A DNA stretch of 62,639 nt, taken from positions 1 through 62,639 of the forward strand of contig JAAVXK010000048.1 in NCBI GenBank assembly GCA_022790615.1. The letters run 5' to 3'. This stretch comes from Lachnospiraceae bacterium. GTDB taxonomy: Bacteria > Bacillota > Clostridia > Lachnospirales > Lachnospiraceae. Of this stretch, positions 1 to 8,074 are shown in pieces (the stretch's first letter is position 1; each line of letters begins with the position of its first letter). Below the pieces are notes generated by a model. It was not told the DNA's origin. It worked only from the letters and a program-made list of their open reading frames with translations, and did no database searches. The translations under genes were made by a program, and so were the position numbers.

Positions 1-563
1 GAATACTCATAGAGTCCTCATGTGAAACAGATGTATTTGACAAAAAATATGACGCCGGACACTGGAACGAGAACGGTGCTTATATCGGAATGAACAATAT
101 TCTAAATACGCTTTCCGTCTCATATCCCGAGATACCCGTAAATAGTCTGTCTGACTATACTGTTTCAGAAATTGTTCATGAAAAACTGCCGCTGTCAAAT
201 TTTATTATAAATGAACCGGGTGTATATTATGAAAGAAATAATGCCTCCGCAGTTGACGTTACGGAAAAAGATACAGATATAATGCTTGATGAAGAATACC
301 GCGATTTTTCTCATTATATTAACCCTGAGCGCCCTGAACTGCCCAAAATACTCGTATTCCGCGGCAGTTACTTTCTCGGCAAAGAAAAGTTTATGAACGA
401 AAGTTTTTCAGAAAGCATATTTGTTCACAGTTATCATAATATCTTTAATCTAAAATATTATGTTGAGAAATTTAATCCTGACATCGTACTGTTCGAATCA
501 GTTGAGTATGCCACAATTAACAAATACTTTCCAAAGGATATGTTGAAGGATACGGTTTTTTAA
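1..563 (+). CDS. AlgX/DHHW-like SGNH-fold protein, 3' end only
   Basis: The reading frame is open from base 3, so the gene begins left of the window and the ATG at 90 is an internal methionine. Upstream of that ATG the frame encodes a D-x-G-H-W-N-E-N-G-A motif, resembling the DxHW..G motif of AlgX-type acetyltransferase-like and DHHW-family proteins. Further on, PKILVFRGSYF sits where those families have the GDSF nucleophile block, and DIVLFESVEYAT matches the strand before their terminal helix. The Asp-Ser pair of GDSF is replaced by Ser-Tyr, so catalytic activity is doubtful. Such proteins act at the cell surface in polysaccharide acetylation. The assignment rests on motifs in about 185 residues and is moderate. 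Confidence 0.5.
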   Translation, partial: ILIESSCETDVFDKKYDAGHWNENGAYIGMNNILNTLSVSYPEIPVNSLSDYTVSEIVHEKLPLSNFIINEPGVYYERNNASAVDVTEKDTDIMLDEEYRDFSHYINPERPELPKILVFRGSYFLGKEKFMNESFSESIFVHSYHNIFNLKYYVEKFNPDIVLFESVEYATINKYFPKDMLKDTVF

Positions 564-873
564 CTCGCCATTCTCTATATTCTCACATATAATATATCTA
601 CGCTCTGCTTCAATCAGCGCCAAACGAACACCCAACGGGAGGCTAGACAAGCGAGATAAGGACAACAAATAGCCTAGTGGATGCTTGGACACTATAAAAA
701 ACAAGAAGAATCCCCGGACTGTGCTACAACACGGCTCGGGGATTCATTCTTTTGTCCTAATGGACTCGTCATTACTTTTTGCCTAATGGCATTATAGCAT
801 ATGCAAATTTTAATTGCAATATACATTTTCTTACAAACCAAAATCTTTATCTTTATCTAGTATTGGTAAATAT
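564..873. other. Intergenic region with one terminator hairpin
   Basis: This 310-base gap separates two convergent genes. A strong hairpin lies at 708-745 and is listed separately. The stretch 564-707 has no start with a ribosome binding site and no recognised RNA. Its reverse strand stays open for 68 codons at 498-704, but that frame runs into the antisense of the upstream gene and has no family resemblance I can defend. I see no function for it. Confidence 0.5.
708..745. terminator. Bidirectional intrinsic terminator
   Basis: GAATCCCCG at 708-716 pairs with CGGGGATTC at 737-745, with an inner GTG/CAC pairing. The right side is T-rich (ATTCTTTT) and the left side reads TTCTTCTTGTTTTTT on the minus strand. 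It lies between the convergent genes ending at 563 and 874 and can serve both. Confidence 0.7.
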
Positions 874-3435
874 TTATTTTTCTACAAGTTCAATTGAATT
901 TAATGTAATATCAGCTGCATCTGTTCTTGCTTCCTGTCCCTCAGGTACCCAAGTATTATACTTAAAGAACAATACCTTTGCAATTCCTGAATCTGCACTA
1001 AATTCTAATGTACCCTCACCTTTTACAGTATTAGCATAAACCGGATTTGGACCAAATACTTCGTCAGGCTTATAAGACCACCAAGTTCCGGTTCCATCTG
1101 ATTCTAATGCCGCGCAAAGTGGATAAGCGTCTGCCGCAGTGTAGTTTACAACAATCTTATACTTGGATAAATCAACACCGTCTGTTCCTTTCAGCTTCCA
1201 TCTAGCTCCATGGCCTGCACTGTCAGCTTCTAACATAAGTTTTACTTTTCCGTCAGCAGTATATTCTACTGTTGTATTAGTAATTACCTCATCAGCTTGT
1301 GTTAAAACAATTTTCTTATCATCAGGCTGTACCGGCGTATCCGTTGTACCAGGTTTTTCCGTTGTACCAGGTTTTTCCGTCGTACCAGGATCCTCTGTCA
1401 CGCCTTTCTTGATTAACTTCAGACGTTCAAAACGCTCTGGATTCTCATAAGCCGAATTCGTTGTGTCGTAAGCTGTTACCGTTCCTGCCCTGCTGGCTGT
1501 CGGAGCGCCAACTTCTCCCGTTTCCTCATTGACAACTCCCTCGACTGTGTAGCAGTCATTAATCTGAAGTTCCATACCAAGAACCGTGTTAGGCGCATGC
1601 TTGCTGTTAAGCTTAACAATGTACTGTGTCTGGTATCCGGTAGCTCCTTCAATCTTATCGTCTACCGTACCGTCCGAATGCTTGTAACCTACTGCATGGC
1701 CGACTACCGCATAGTTACCTGCTCCGGCATCGTTTGATGAGAATGCGTTGTTTGCAGCATCTATACGAAGCTGAACTGCGTCCTTTTTAGGATCATAAGA
1801 ATTACATTCACCGTCCTCGTCAAGGAAAAGCTCTGTTGAGTCAGTCGTGTAATGGTCTTCATTCGCAGGTGAGATATCCGGGTCTGTAATGTCAAACATT
1901 ACATAGAGATAATCGTCATCCCAGATAATATATGCCTGCGCCTGCTCCCTGCTTGTAGTGAATGTAGGCACGCCGTCCGCATCCAGTACAGGATTTCCGT
2001 CCGCATCCAGTACAGGGGTTCCAAGAGTAATCTCATCCGGATTGTTGATATATACTTTATCTCCCGTGTTGACCTTGCTGAACTCTATTGACTGAGCGCC
2101 ATGGTCTGCGTATGTGTCCGTCCAGAATTTTGCCGGAACATACTTAACTGTCTTAGTATTCGTTTCATTCTCTACAGCGTTTTCACCCTCGCCGGTCGTA
2201 ACCTTATCGAATGGTGCAGTTGCAATTCCTGATGCCTCAAGAATCTGTGCTCCAAACTCGGTGAAGAATGCCGATGTTGCCGGCGGCTTCTGTCCGAGAA
2301 GCGTTACAGGTCCCATAAGCTCGGCGTTATCGCCAACCTTAACTTCTGCATCGCCAAGTTCGAATTCCTTAGTCTCTTCATTATAAACCATTGCTGACCT
2401 TGTATCAAAATAGTTAACAGTGATATCACCCTTAGTCAGCTGGATATCAAAGCTTACATTGCTATCCACCTCAAGGTCAGTTTTTCCGGTAATCTTAGCC
2501 TCTACAACAATTGAACCGTCTGCCTTGACAGCCTTAGCTTCAACAGCGTAAGCGCTATTCGATGATGTAGCGGCTCCATCGCCTACAGGAATTTCAACCT
2601 TAGTCGCGGTATCCTTTGTTCCCTTTTTGTTCTCATCATAGTAGATGGTTACCTTGTCCGAATCACCTTTGGCAGTAAGGAGAACGTATAAGTCCTTTCC
2701 GCTCCACATAATCTTTGCTTTTGCCTCTGTTACAGGTATCTCTTTTGCCGCATCTACTTCAGAAGTATTCGGTTTTCTAACACCTAATGTTTTTGTAATG
2801 TCTGTAAGAAGGTTAATTTCATCCGCATCTTCCCAACCTTCGCCTGACTCAACCTTTCCATTAATGGTGTATGTTGCTCCGGTTGCAGCCTGCCATGCGC
2901 TCAGCGCGCCATTTTTTGCCTTTGGTCCCGGCGTAGGGGTCGGTCTCTCTGTAGGTACCGGAGTAGGGGTCGAGTTCACGGTTTCTGTAGGATTCGGTGC
3001 GTCAGTCACAGTACCCCCCGAACCTGTAGGCGCTGCCGTCGGAGTCTGCACGCCTCCGGTAGGTGCCGGCGTCGTCACACCGCCTTTCTTAGTAACCGAT
3101 AAAGTACATACAAGTTTCTTTGCTTTTTTCTTTCCTAACTTGTATGAAGCGGTAATCTTAGCTTTTCCTTTCTTAAGACCCTTAACTGTTGTCGCCTTGT
3201 TTCCCTTTGTTGATTTCTTAGTAACCTTGGCAATTTTCTTTTTGCTTGATGTCCATGTCACCTTGGCTTTTTTGTTTCCGTTTTTAACCTTAATCTTAAT
3301 GGTCTTGCCGACCTGTACGGAAGCTTTCTTTTTTACCGAGGGTTTCTTGGCTGCATCAGCGCCTGCCGGTGCAAGAGTTACTACCATAGCTGCCGCAAGT
3401 AACGTCGCTATGCCTTTTTTTAATACTCGCCTCAT
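874..3435 (-). CDS. Secreted carbohydrate-binding protein with Big_2-like and two CBM9-like modules
   Basis: The protein has 853 residues. Residues 1-28 are a signal peptide with cleavage near AGADAA. Residues 29-115 are very lysine-rich and fit a bacterial Ig-like (Big_2) fold (WTSSKKKIAKV). A Thr/Pro-rich linker at about 118-170 leads to a first CBM9-like sandwich (TINGKVESGEGW, KIMWSGKDLYVLL) and a second (FWTDTYADHG, AYIIWDDDYLYVMFDITDPD), then a TEKPGTTEKPGTT linker and a terminal domain with GTWWSY. No catalytic domain is visible. CBM9 modules bind xylan or cellulose chain ends, so a role in plant-glycan capture is likely. AGGAGG eight bases before the ATG supports the start. The first module also resembles DOMON-like sandwiches. 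Confidence 0.75.
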   Translation of the reverse strand: MRRVLKKGIATLLAAAMVVTLAPAGADAAKKPSVKKKASVQVGKTIKIKVKNGNKKAKVTWTSSKKKIAKVTKKSTKGNKATTVKGLKKGKAKITASYKLGKKKAKKLVCTLSVTKKGGVTTPAPTGGVQTPTAAPTGSGGTVTDAPNPTETVNSTPTPVPTERPTPTPGPKAKNGALSAWQAATGATYTINGKVESGEGWEDADEINLLTDITKTLGVRKPNTSEVDAAKEIPVTEAKAKIMWSGKDLYVLLTAKGDSDKVTIYYDENKKGTKDTATKVEIPVGDGAATSSNSAYAVEAKAVKADGSIVVEAKITGKTDLEVDSNVSFDIQLTKGDITVNYFDTRSAMVYNEETKEFELGDAEVKVGDNAELMGPVTLLGQKPPATSAFFTEFGAQILEASGIATAPFDKVTTGEGENAVENETNTKTVKYVPAKFWTDTYADHGAQSIEFSKVNTGDKVYINNPDEITLGTPVLDADGNPVLDADGVPTFTTSREQAQAYIIWDDDYLYVMFDITDPDISPANEDHYTTDSTELFLDEDGECNSYDPKKDAVQLRIDAANNAFSSNDAGAGNYAVVGHAVGYKHSDGTVDDKIEGATGYQTQYIVKLNSKHAPNTVLGMELQINDCYTVEGVVNEETGEVGAPTASRAGTVTAYDTTNSAYENPERFERLKLIKKGVTEDPGTTEKPGTTEKPGTTDTPVQPDDKKIVLTQADEVITNTTVEYTADGKVKLMLEADSAGHGARWKLKGTDGVDLSKYKIVVNYTAADAYPLCAALESDGTGTWWSYKPDEVFGPNPVYANTVKGEGTLEFSADSGIAKVLFFKYNTWVPEGQEARTDAADITLNSIELVEK

Positions 3436-3775
3436 TTTCTTTCCTCCTCATATTTATTTACTGCAAGTGAATGTGTTCCCGATGTTTCCGTGCCTCATAT
3501 CGCATAAGCGTCCATATATATTACGACATTTTGACGCATATGCAGCCGAATAGAAATTAGCTGAATACATATACTGGTTCACGAAATACCATACTATTAA
3601 TATATTAATAATAATAGAATACAGCCTTCATTCCAGTTGAAATATTCATGTACGCAATATGTACGGCAGGACATCAAGTATGAATCACTTTATGCTAGTA
3701 TTATCACACATTTTTACAATTATGGCAACACTTTTTTATTTTTTGTGATGCCAAATATATACAGCCAGACGCTTA
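3436..3775. other. Intergenic region; long 5' leader of the CBM9 gene
   Basis: This 340-base AT-rich gap lies between the AICAR transformylase stop and the CBM9 gene start, both on the minus strand. It contains the promoter listed at 3700-3728, so the CBM9 transcript would carry an untranslated leader of about 255 bases. No riboswitch consensus was recognised. An AT-only palindrome (ATTAATATATTAAT) occurs near 3597-3610. Confidence 0.5.
3700..3728 (-). promoter_or_regulatory. Sigma-A type promoter for the CBM9 gene
   Basis: On the minus strand TTGCCA (3728-3723) is followed after exactly 17 bases by GATAAT (3705-3700). Predicted transcription start is near 3693, which leaves about 255 bases of leader before the ATG. 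It is the best sigma-A match in this gap, and it was found by eye only. Confidence 0.5.
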
Positions 3776-4954
3776 TTAATGGTGGAATAACCGTATTCCG
3801 TTGCATGCCATCGCAATACCGTACTTGTTGCAGGTTTCTATGACGAGGTCGTCACGTATCGAGCCTCCCGGCTGTACGACATATTTCACACCGCTTCTGA
3901 CGCCGCGCTCTATACTGTCCCCAAATGGGAAAAATGCGTCGGACCCCAGCGAAACGCCGTCCATCTTGTCGAGCCATTCACGTTTTTCCTCATCTGTAAG
4001 TACATCGGGTTTTTCCTTAAATATCTTCTCCCATGCACCGTCGGCAAGAACATCCATATATTCATCACCAATATAATTTTCAATTGCGTTATCCCTGTCC
4101 GCACGTTTGATTCCATCCACAAATTTAAGCTCAAGTACTTTCGGACACTGGCGCAGAAGCCACTTATCAGCCTTATCGCCCGCAAGACGCGTACAGTGAA
4201 CCCTTGACTGCTGTCCGGCGCCGATACCTATCGCCTGTCCGTCTTTTACAAAACATACGGAGTTTGACTGCGTATATTTTAATGTTATAAGCGATATTAC
4301 AAGGTCTCTTGTGGCATTTTCAGGTATATCCTTATTCTCGGTAACTATATTGGCAAGGGCGTCCCCGTCAATCTTTGCATTGTTTCTTCCCTGCTCGAAT
4401 ACGACTCCGAACACTTCTTTATGTTCAACCGGCGCCGGTTCATAGTTCTCGTCAATTTCAATTACCGCATACGCGCCCTTTTTCTTAGCCTTAAGGATTT
4501 CAAGCGCCTCCGGTGCGTAACCCGGCGCAATAATACCGTCTGAAAATTCCTTTTTAATTATGTTGGCCGTCGATACGTCGCATACGTCAGACAAGGCGAT
4601 AAAGTCGCCGTAAGACGACATCCTGTCAGCTCCGCGGGCCCTGGCATACGCGCACGCAAGAAGCGACAGCTCTCCGGCGTCTTCCACAAAATATACTTTT
4701 TTCATGACGTCCGAAAGCGGTACGCCAACAGCAGCGCCGGCAGGCGATACGTGTTTAAACGACGTCGCGGCCGGAAGTCCGGTTGCCTCTTTCAGTTCAC
4801 GTACAAGCTGCCATCCGTTAAGCGCGTCAAGAAAATTTATGTAGCCGGGCGTTCCGTTAAGCACCTTAACGGGAAGTTCGCCGCCGTCAGACATATATAT
4901 TTTCGACGGTTTCTGGTTAGGGTTACAGCCATATTTTAATGCAAGTTCTTTCAT
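3776..4954 (-). CDS. purH: Stand-alone AICAR transformylase (PurH C-terminal domain type)
   Basis: This enzyme would transfer a formyl group from 10-formyl-tetrahydrofolate to AICAR, giving FAICAR, the ninth step of purine synthesis. The 392 residues match only the transformylase half of PurH. Visible signatures are LKYGCNPNQKP at the start, SFKHVSPAGAAVG (catalytic Lys-His region), YTQSNSVCFVKDGQAIGIGAGQQSRVHCTRLA, and FFPFGDSIERG near the end. The IMP cyclohydrolase domain of bifunctional PurH is absent; that step is supplied by the purO-like gene 52 bases upstream. GAAAGGAC about ten bases before the ATG supports the start. The symbol is used for the domain; databases may use another. Confidence 0.92.
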   Translation of the reverse strand: MKELALKYGCNPNQKPSKIYMSDGGELPVKVLNGTPGYINFLDALNGWQLVRELKEATGLPAATSFKHVSPAGAAVGVPLSDVMKKVYFVEDAGELSLLACAYARARGADRMSSYGDFIALSDVCDVSTANIIKKEFSDGIIAPGYAPEALEILKAKKKGAYAVIEIDENYEPAPVEHKEVFGVVFEQGRNNAKIDGDALANIVTENKDIPENATRDLVISLITLKYTQSNSVCFVKDGQAIGIGAGQQSRVHCTRLAGDKADKWLLRQCPKVLELKFVDGIKRADRDNAIENYIGDEYMDVLADGAWEKIFKEKPDVLTDEEKREWLDKMDGVSLGSDAFFPFGDSIERGVRSGVKYVVQPGGSIRDDLVIETCNKYGIAMACNGIRLFHH

Positions 4955-5006
4955 AATTTAATTTGTCCTTTCATTTATATTTTAAATAAAAATATTTTTT
5001 AACCGG

Positions 5007-5720
5007 TTATTTATTTTTGTTATATATCCTTGTCTCATATTTTCCGGTTTCAATGTTGATATACCTTACAAACAGTGAAACTTTATTTTCCGAATTCAGG
5101 CTTGTCCAAAGGATTTCTGAAAACTTGTCGATATCATCCTCAATACCTATCCGTTTAGGCTCGCCCTCAAAGCTTTTAAGCGGCTCGCCGTCACACATAT
5201 ATGTATGTATGAACCTACCCTCGCCTGCAGTCGGATTCTCATATGCATACGTATACCTGCAGCAGCTTTCCGGATTCCCGTTATTGCTCTTTAATATGGA
5301 CATCGCATAGTTATATATTCCGTCCTCTATATGTAATATTCCTGATATACGCGGCGTATAATTCGGCGCGTCAGGCTCGTATTTCCTGCTCCGTAACGAC
5401 TGTTCAAACGTCATCTGGCAATCCATTCCGTTATAGATTGTATCCGTCTGGTCTCCGTTTGTAACTATCGTCTTGTTGCCAAGCACGCGCACCGGGACGT
5501 ATATAATCAGCGACGGGTCTGATAATTTTGACGGGTCAAACGCCTGCGTACGTATTCCCTCGCCGTCCTCGACAAATACGCGGTTACGGCTGTTGACGCT
5601 TCTTCCCATTATAAAATAAGCCGTCACGGCATATATACCGTCTCCCGATTTTCCAATGATAATCCCCCGTCCCGGGTAATCGTTACCCTTTAATTCCTCT
5701 CCAATGTCTAATCTCTGCAT
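5007..5720 (-). CDS. purO: IMP cyclohydrolase, PurO type
   Basis: This protein would close FAICAR to IMP, the last step of purine synthesis. The sequence fits the archaeal-type PurO family (PF07826), with GNDYPGRGIIIGKSGDG near the start, FIMGRSVNSRNRVF, a TNGDQTDTIYNG block and YTPRISGIL. An ATG at 5735 also opens the frame, but GGAGGACGCTATT stands directly before the ATG at 5720, so I take the 237-residue form (MQRLDIG). The AICAR transformylase follows 52 bases downstream and supplies its substrate. A PurO enzyme paired with a split transformylase replaces bifunctional PurH. Confidence 0.88.
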   Translation of the reverse strand: MQRLDIGEELKGNDYPGRGIIIGKSGDGIYAVTAYFIMGRSVNSRNRVFVEDGEGIRTQAFDPSKLSDPSLIIYVPVRVLGNKTIVTNGDQTDTIYNGMDCQMTFEQSLRSRKYEPDAPNYTPRISGILHIEDGIYNYAMSILKSNNGNPESCCRYTYAYENPTAGEGRFIHTYMCDGEPLKSFEGEPKRIGIEDDIDKFSEILWTSLNSENKVSLFVRYINIETGKYETRIYNKNK

Positions 5721-5795
5721 AATAGCGTCCTCCATTTTATTTTATTCCCGCGAGCAACGAGTCCGGCAGCCGTGCTTGCATGGCTATTTGACTTT

Positions 5796-6569
5796 TCATT
5801 GCTTACGCAGCATATAATAATTAACAAATCTTTTCAGCATCTCATTCCATACTTTCCATTCATGTCCTCCGGGCATCTCTTCATACCGCACGTTTACGCC
5901 GTATCGTCCGGCGGCGTCCACGTAATCCCTCACCGCGCCGTATACGAAGTCGTCCGTCCCTACTCCGGCAAATATATCGGGGTACATGGATGGGTTTTTA
6001 CCGACCTGCGCAAGCATGTGAATTGTGTCGTATTCGCTTCCCCGAAGCTTATCGATGCCTCCCCATATCCTCATTACTTTTTCGTCGAGCTGTTCTTTCG
6101 TAAAAGGCCCTCCGGGCGTTGCGAACAGTTTGACAATATCAGACGCTCCCGAGAAATTACCTATGGCGGCAAATTTGTCCGGTCTCCTGAGTCCCCATGT
6201 GACAGCCCCGTATCCTCCCATTGACAAACCGGCCACAAACCTGTCCTCCCGGTTATCAGACAGTGGAAACATCATCTGCATTTTATCCATCAGTTCCGTG
6301 TCAATGTAAGTAAAGTAATCCGCCCCCTCATGCATGTCGCAGTAAAAACTTTCACCCCCGACTTCCGGCATTATGACGGCAAAGCCATGTTCCGACGCAA
6401 TACTATGCGCTTGCGAACAGTTCAGCCAGTCGTCCGCCGAACCGTCGCCTCCATGCAAAAGATACAGCGTCTTAAGTTTTGTGTCGTAATTGATAGACGG
6501 CATGACTACATTCACCTTCGTCCGCCCCTTCAAAACCTCTGACTCAAATTGAATAGTTACCGTACACAT
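5796..6569 (-). CDS. CE1-like esterase, alpha/beta hydrolase
   Basis: The protein of about 257 residues belongs to the putative esterase family (PF00756), which includes acetyl-xylan, feruloyl and tributyrin esterases. It shows LYLLHGGDGSADDW (oxyanion-hole region), the nucleophile elbow GLSMGGYGA and a catalytic His in MPGGHEW near the C-terminus. No signal peptide is present, so it acts in the cytoplasm. Candidate starts are GTG 6584, ATG 6578 and ATG 6569; only the last has a spaced GGGG (nine bases), so I use 6569. It lies 75 bases upstream of purO on the same strand. The substrate cannot be read from the sequence; acylated plant oligosaccharides are a guess from the neighbourhood. Confidence 0.8.
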   Translation of the reverse strand: MCTVTIQFESEVLKGRTKVNVVMPSINYDTKLKTLYLLHGGDGSADDWLNCSQAHSIASEHGFAVIMPEVGGESFYCDMHEGADYFTYIDTELMDKMQMMFPLSDNREDRFVAGLSMGGYGAVTWGLRRPDKFAAIGNFSGASDIVKLFATPGGPFTKEQLDEKVMRIWGGIDKLRGSEYDTIHMLAQVGKNPSMYPDIFAGVGTDDFVYGAVRDYVDAAGRYGVNVRYEEMPGGHEWKVWNEMLKRFVNYYMLRKQ

Positions 6570-6598
6570 AAGCATCATCCCCACATTCTATTTTATCA

Positions 6599-6708
6599 GA
6601 GGCTGTCGCAAAACTGCGGATTCGCACAATATGAAGCGCATCTATCCTGCCGCTTTCATTAACATACTGTGCATTCACTGTATTATGCAACAGCCCCTTC
6701 TGCATAAT
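6599..6708. repeat. Possible degenerate foldback element downstream of thiC
   Basis: GGCTGTCGCAAAA at 6601-6613 and GGCTGTTGCATAA (reverse complement of the right side, near 6683-6695) form imperfect terminal inverted repeats about 100 bases apart. ATTATGCA (6682-6689) and TGCATAAT (6701-6708) form a hairpin at the right end. No coding frame lies inside. It may be a decayed miniature element or only a hairpin terminator of thiC. Confidence 0.3.
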
Positions 6709-6737
6709 CATTTATCTGATTTTAGACGTAGTGCAGT

Positions 6738-8048
6738 CTACAGAATATCTATATACTCTCCGGCAAGGGCCTTATTCATACTCCTGACCGCGCAGAATTT
6801 GCCGCACATGCTGCAGGTATCGCTGTGGTCGTCCTCGGGACTTCTGCTCTCCCTGATCGCTTTCGCGGTATCGGGGTCAAGCGCGCATGCAAACTGGGCG
6901 TCCCAGTCAAGGTTTCTCCGCGCGTCCGCCATTCTGTCGTCAATCTCCCTCGCGCCCGGGATTCCCTTCGCTATATCGGCGGCGTGCGCCGCAATTTTAG
7001 ACGCTATGATTCCCTGCTTTACATCCTCCACATTCGGCAGTGCAAGATGTTCGGCAGGCGTGACGTAGCACAAAAATGCCGCGCCGTTCATCGCTGCCAC
7101 CGCGCCTCCAATCGCTCCCGTTATATGGTCGTATCCCGGCGCTATGTCAGTCACCAGCGGGCCGAGCACGTAAAACGGCGCTCCCATACATATTGTCTGC
7201 TGAATTTTCATATTCGCGGCAACCTGGTCGAGCGGAACATGTCCCGGGCCTTCGACCATGACCTGTACATTGTGCTCCCACGCCCTCTTTGTAAGCTCTC
7301 CAAGCCTTACAAGCTCCTCTATCTGGCATACGTCGGTCGCGTCCGCAAGACACCCCGGCCTGCAGGCGTCGCCGAGCGATATCGTTACGTCATGCTTCTC
7401 GCATATGTCAAGAATCTCGTCATAATATTCATAGAATGGATTCTCTTCCCCTGTCATGCTCATCCATGCAAATACAAGGCTTCCGCCCCTGCTGACTATA
7501 TTCATCTTCCTTTTGTGGCGTCTGATCTGTTCTATCGTCTTTCTCGTTATTCCACAGTGCAGCGTGACAAAATCAACTCCATCCTCCGCGTGCAGCCTTA
7601 CTACGTCTATGAAATCTTTTGCCGTAAGAGTTGAAAGGTCCCGCTGGTAGTGTATTACACTGTCGTACACCGGAACGGTTCCAATCATTGCAGGACACTC
7701 GCCTGTAAGCCTGCGCCTGAACGGCTGCGTATCGCCGTGGCTCGACAAATCCATGATAGCCTCGGCCCCCAGCTCCACCGCGCTCATAACTTTTTTCATC
7801 TCAATATCGTAATCCTTACAGTCCCTTGAAACGCCGAGATTCACATTAATCTTTGTCCGAAGCATACTGCCGACTCCCTCGGGTTCAAGACATTTGTGGC
7901 TTTTATTTGCGCATATTACCGCCTTTCCCTCGGACACAATTCTCATAAGCCCATCCACATCCATATTTTCTTTTTTCGCCACTTTTGCAATCTCAGGAGT
8001 AACAATCCCCTTTCTCGCGGCATCCATCTGCGTCGTATAATTTTCCAT
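6738..8048 (-). CDS. thiC: Phosphomethylpyrimidine synthase ThiC
   Basis: ThiC is a radical-SAM enzyme that rearranges aminoimidazole ribotide to HMP-phosphate for thiamine. The 436 residues fit the shorter clostridial form. Visible are NVNLGVSRD, the [13 protein letters not shown] strand, [31 protein letters not shown], and near the end C412-SM-C415-GKF-C419 for the iron-sulfur cluster. That motif is CX2CX3C, one residue shorter than the usual CX2CX4C. GAGGAGGGG lies nine bases before the ATG. It starts 26 bases after the transglutaminase gene, and I see no TPP riboswitch in front of it, which is unusual. No other thiamine gene is in the window. Confidence 0.95.
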   Translation of the reverse strand: MENYTTQMDAARKGIVTPEIAKVAKKENMDVDGLMRIVSEGKAVICANKSHKCLEPEGVGSMLRTKINVNLGVSRDCKDYDIEMKKVMSAVELGAEAIMDLSSHGDTQPFRRRLTGECPAMIGTVPVYDSVIHYQRDLSTLTAKDFIDVVRLHAEDGVDFVTLHCGITRKTIEQIRRHKRKMNIVSRGGSLVFAWMSMTGEENPFYEYYDEILDICEKHDVTISLGDACRPGCLADATDVCQIEELVRLGELTKRAWEHNVQVMVEGPGHVPLDQVAANMKIQQTICMGAPFYVLGPLVTDIAPGYDHITGAIGGAVAAMNGAAFLCYVTPAEHLALPNVEDVKQGIIASKIAAHAADIAKGIPGAREIDDRMADARRNLDWDAQFACALDPDTAKAIRESRSPEDDHSDTCSMCGKFCAVRSMNKALAGEYIDIL

Positions 8049-8074
8049 ATAACAGGCCCCTCCTCAATATATTT

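Noticed and set aside
498-704. 68-codon minus-strand frame in the first intergenic region
   Set aside because: It runs into the antisense of the gene ending at 563, has no clear ribosome binding site and shows no family signature; the downstream half is noncoding-like.
2645-3553. 302-codon plus-strand frame opposite the CBM9 gene
   Set aside because: It is the antisense of a lysine-rich and Thr/Pro-rich region, which produces long open Phe/Val-rich frames; the minus-strand protein has a signal peptide and recognisable modules.
6825-7634. 269-codon plus-strand frame opposite thiC
   Set aside because: ThiC is unmistakable on the other strand; the antisense frame is Arg/His/Tyr-rich with no known motif.
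8049-8074. TPP riboswitch before thiC
   Set aside because: The gap is only 26 bases and upstream coding sequence shows no thi-box motif by eye.
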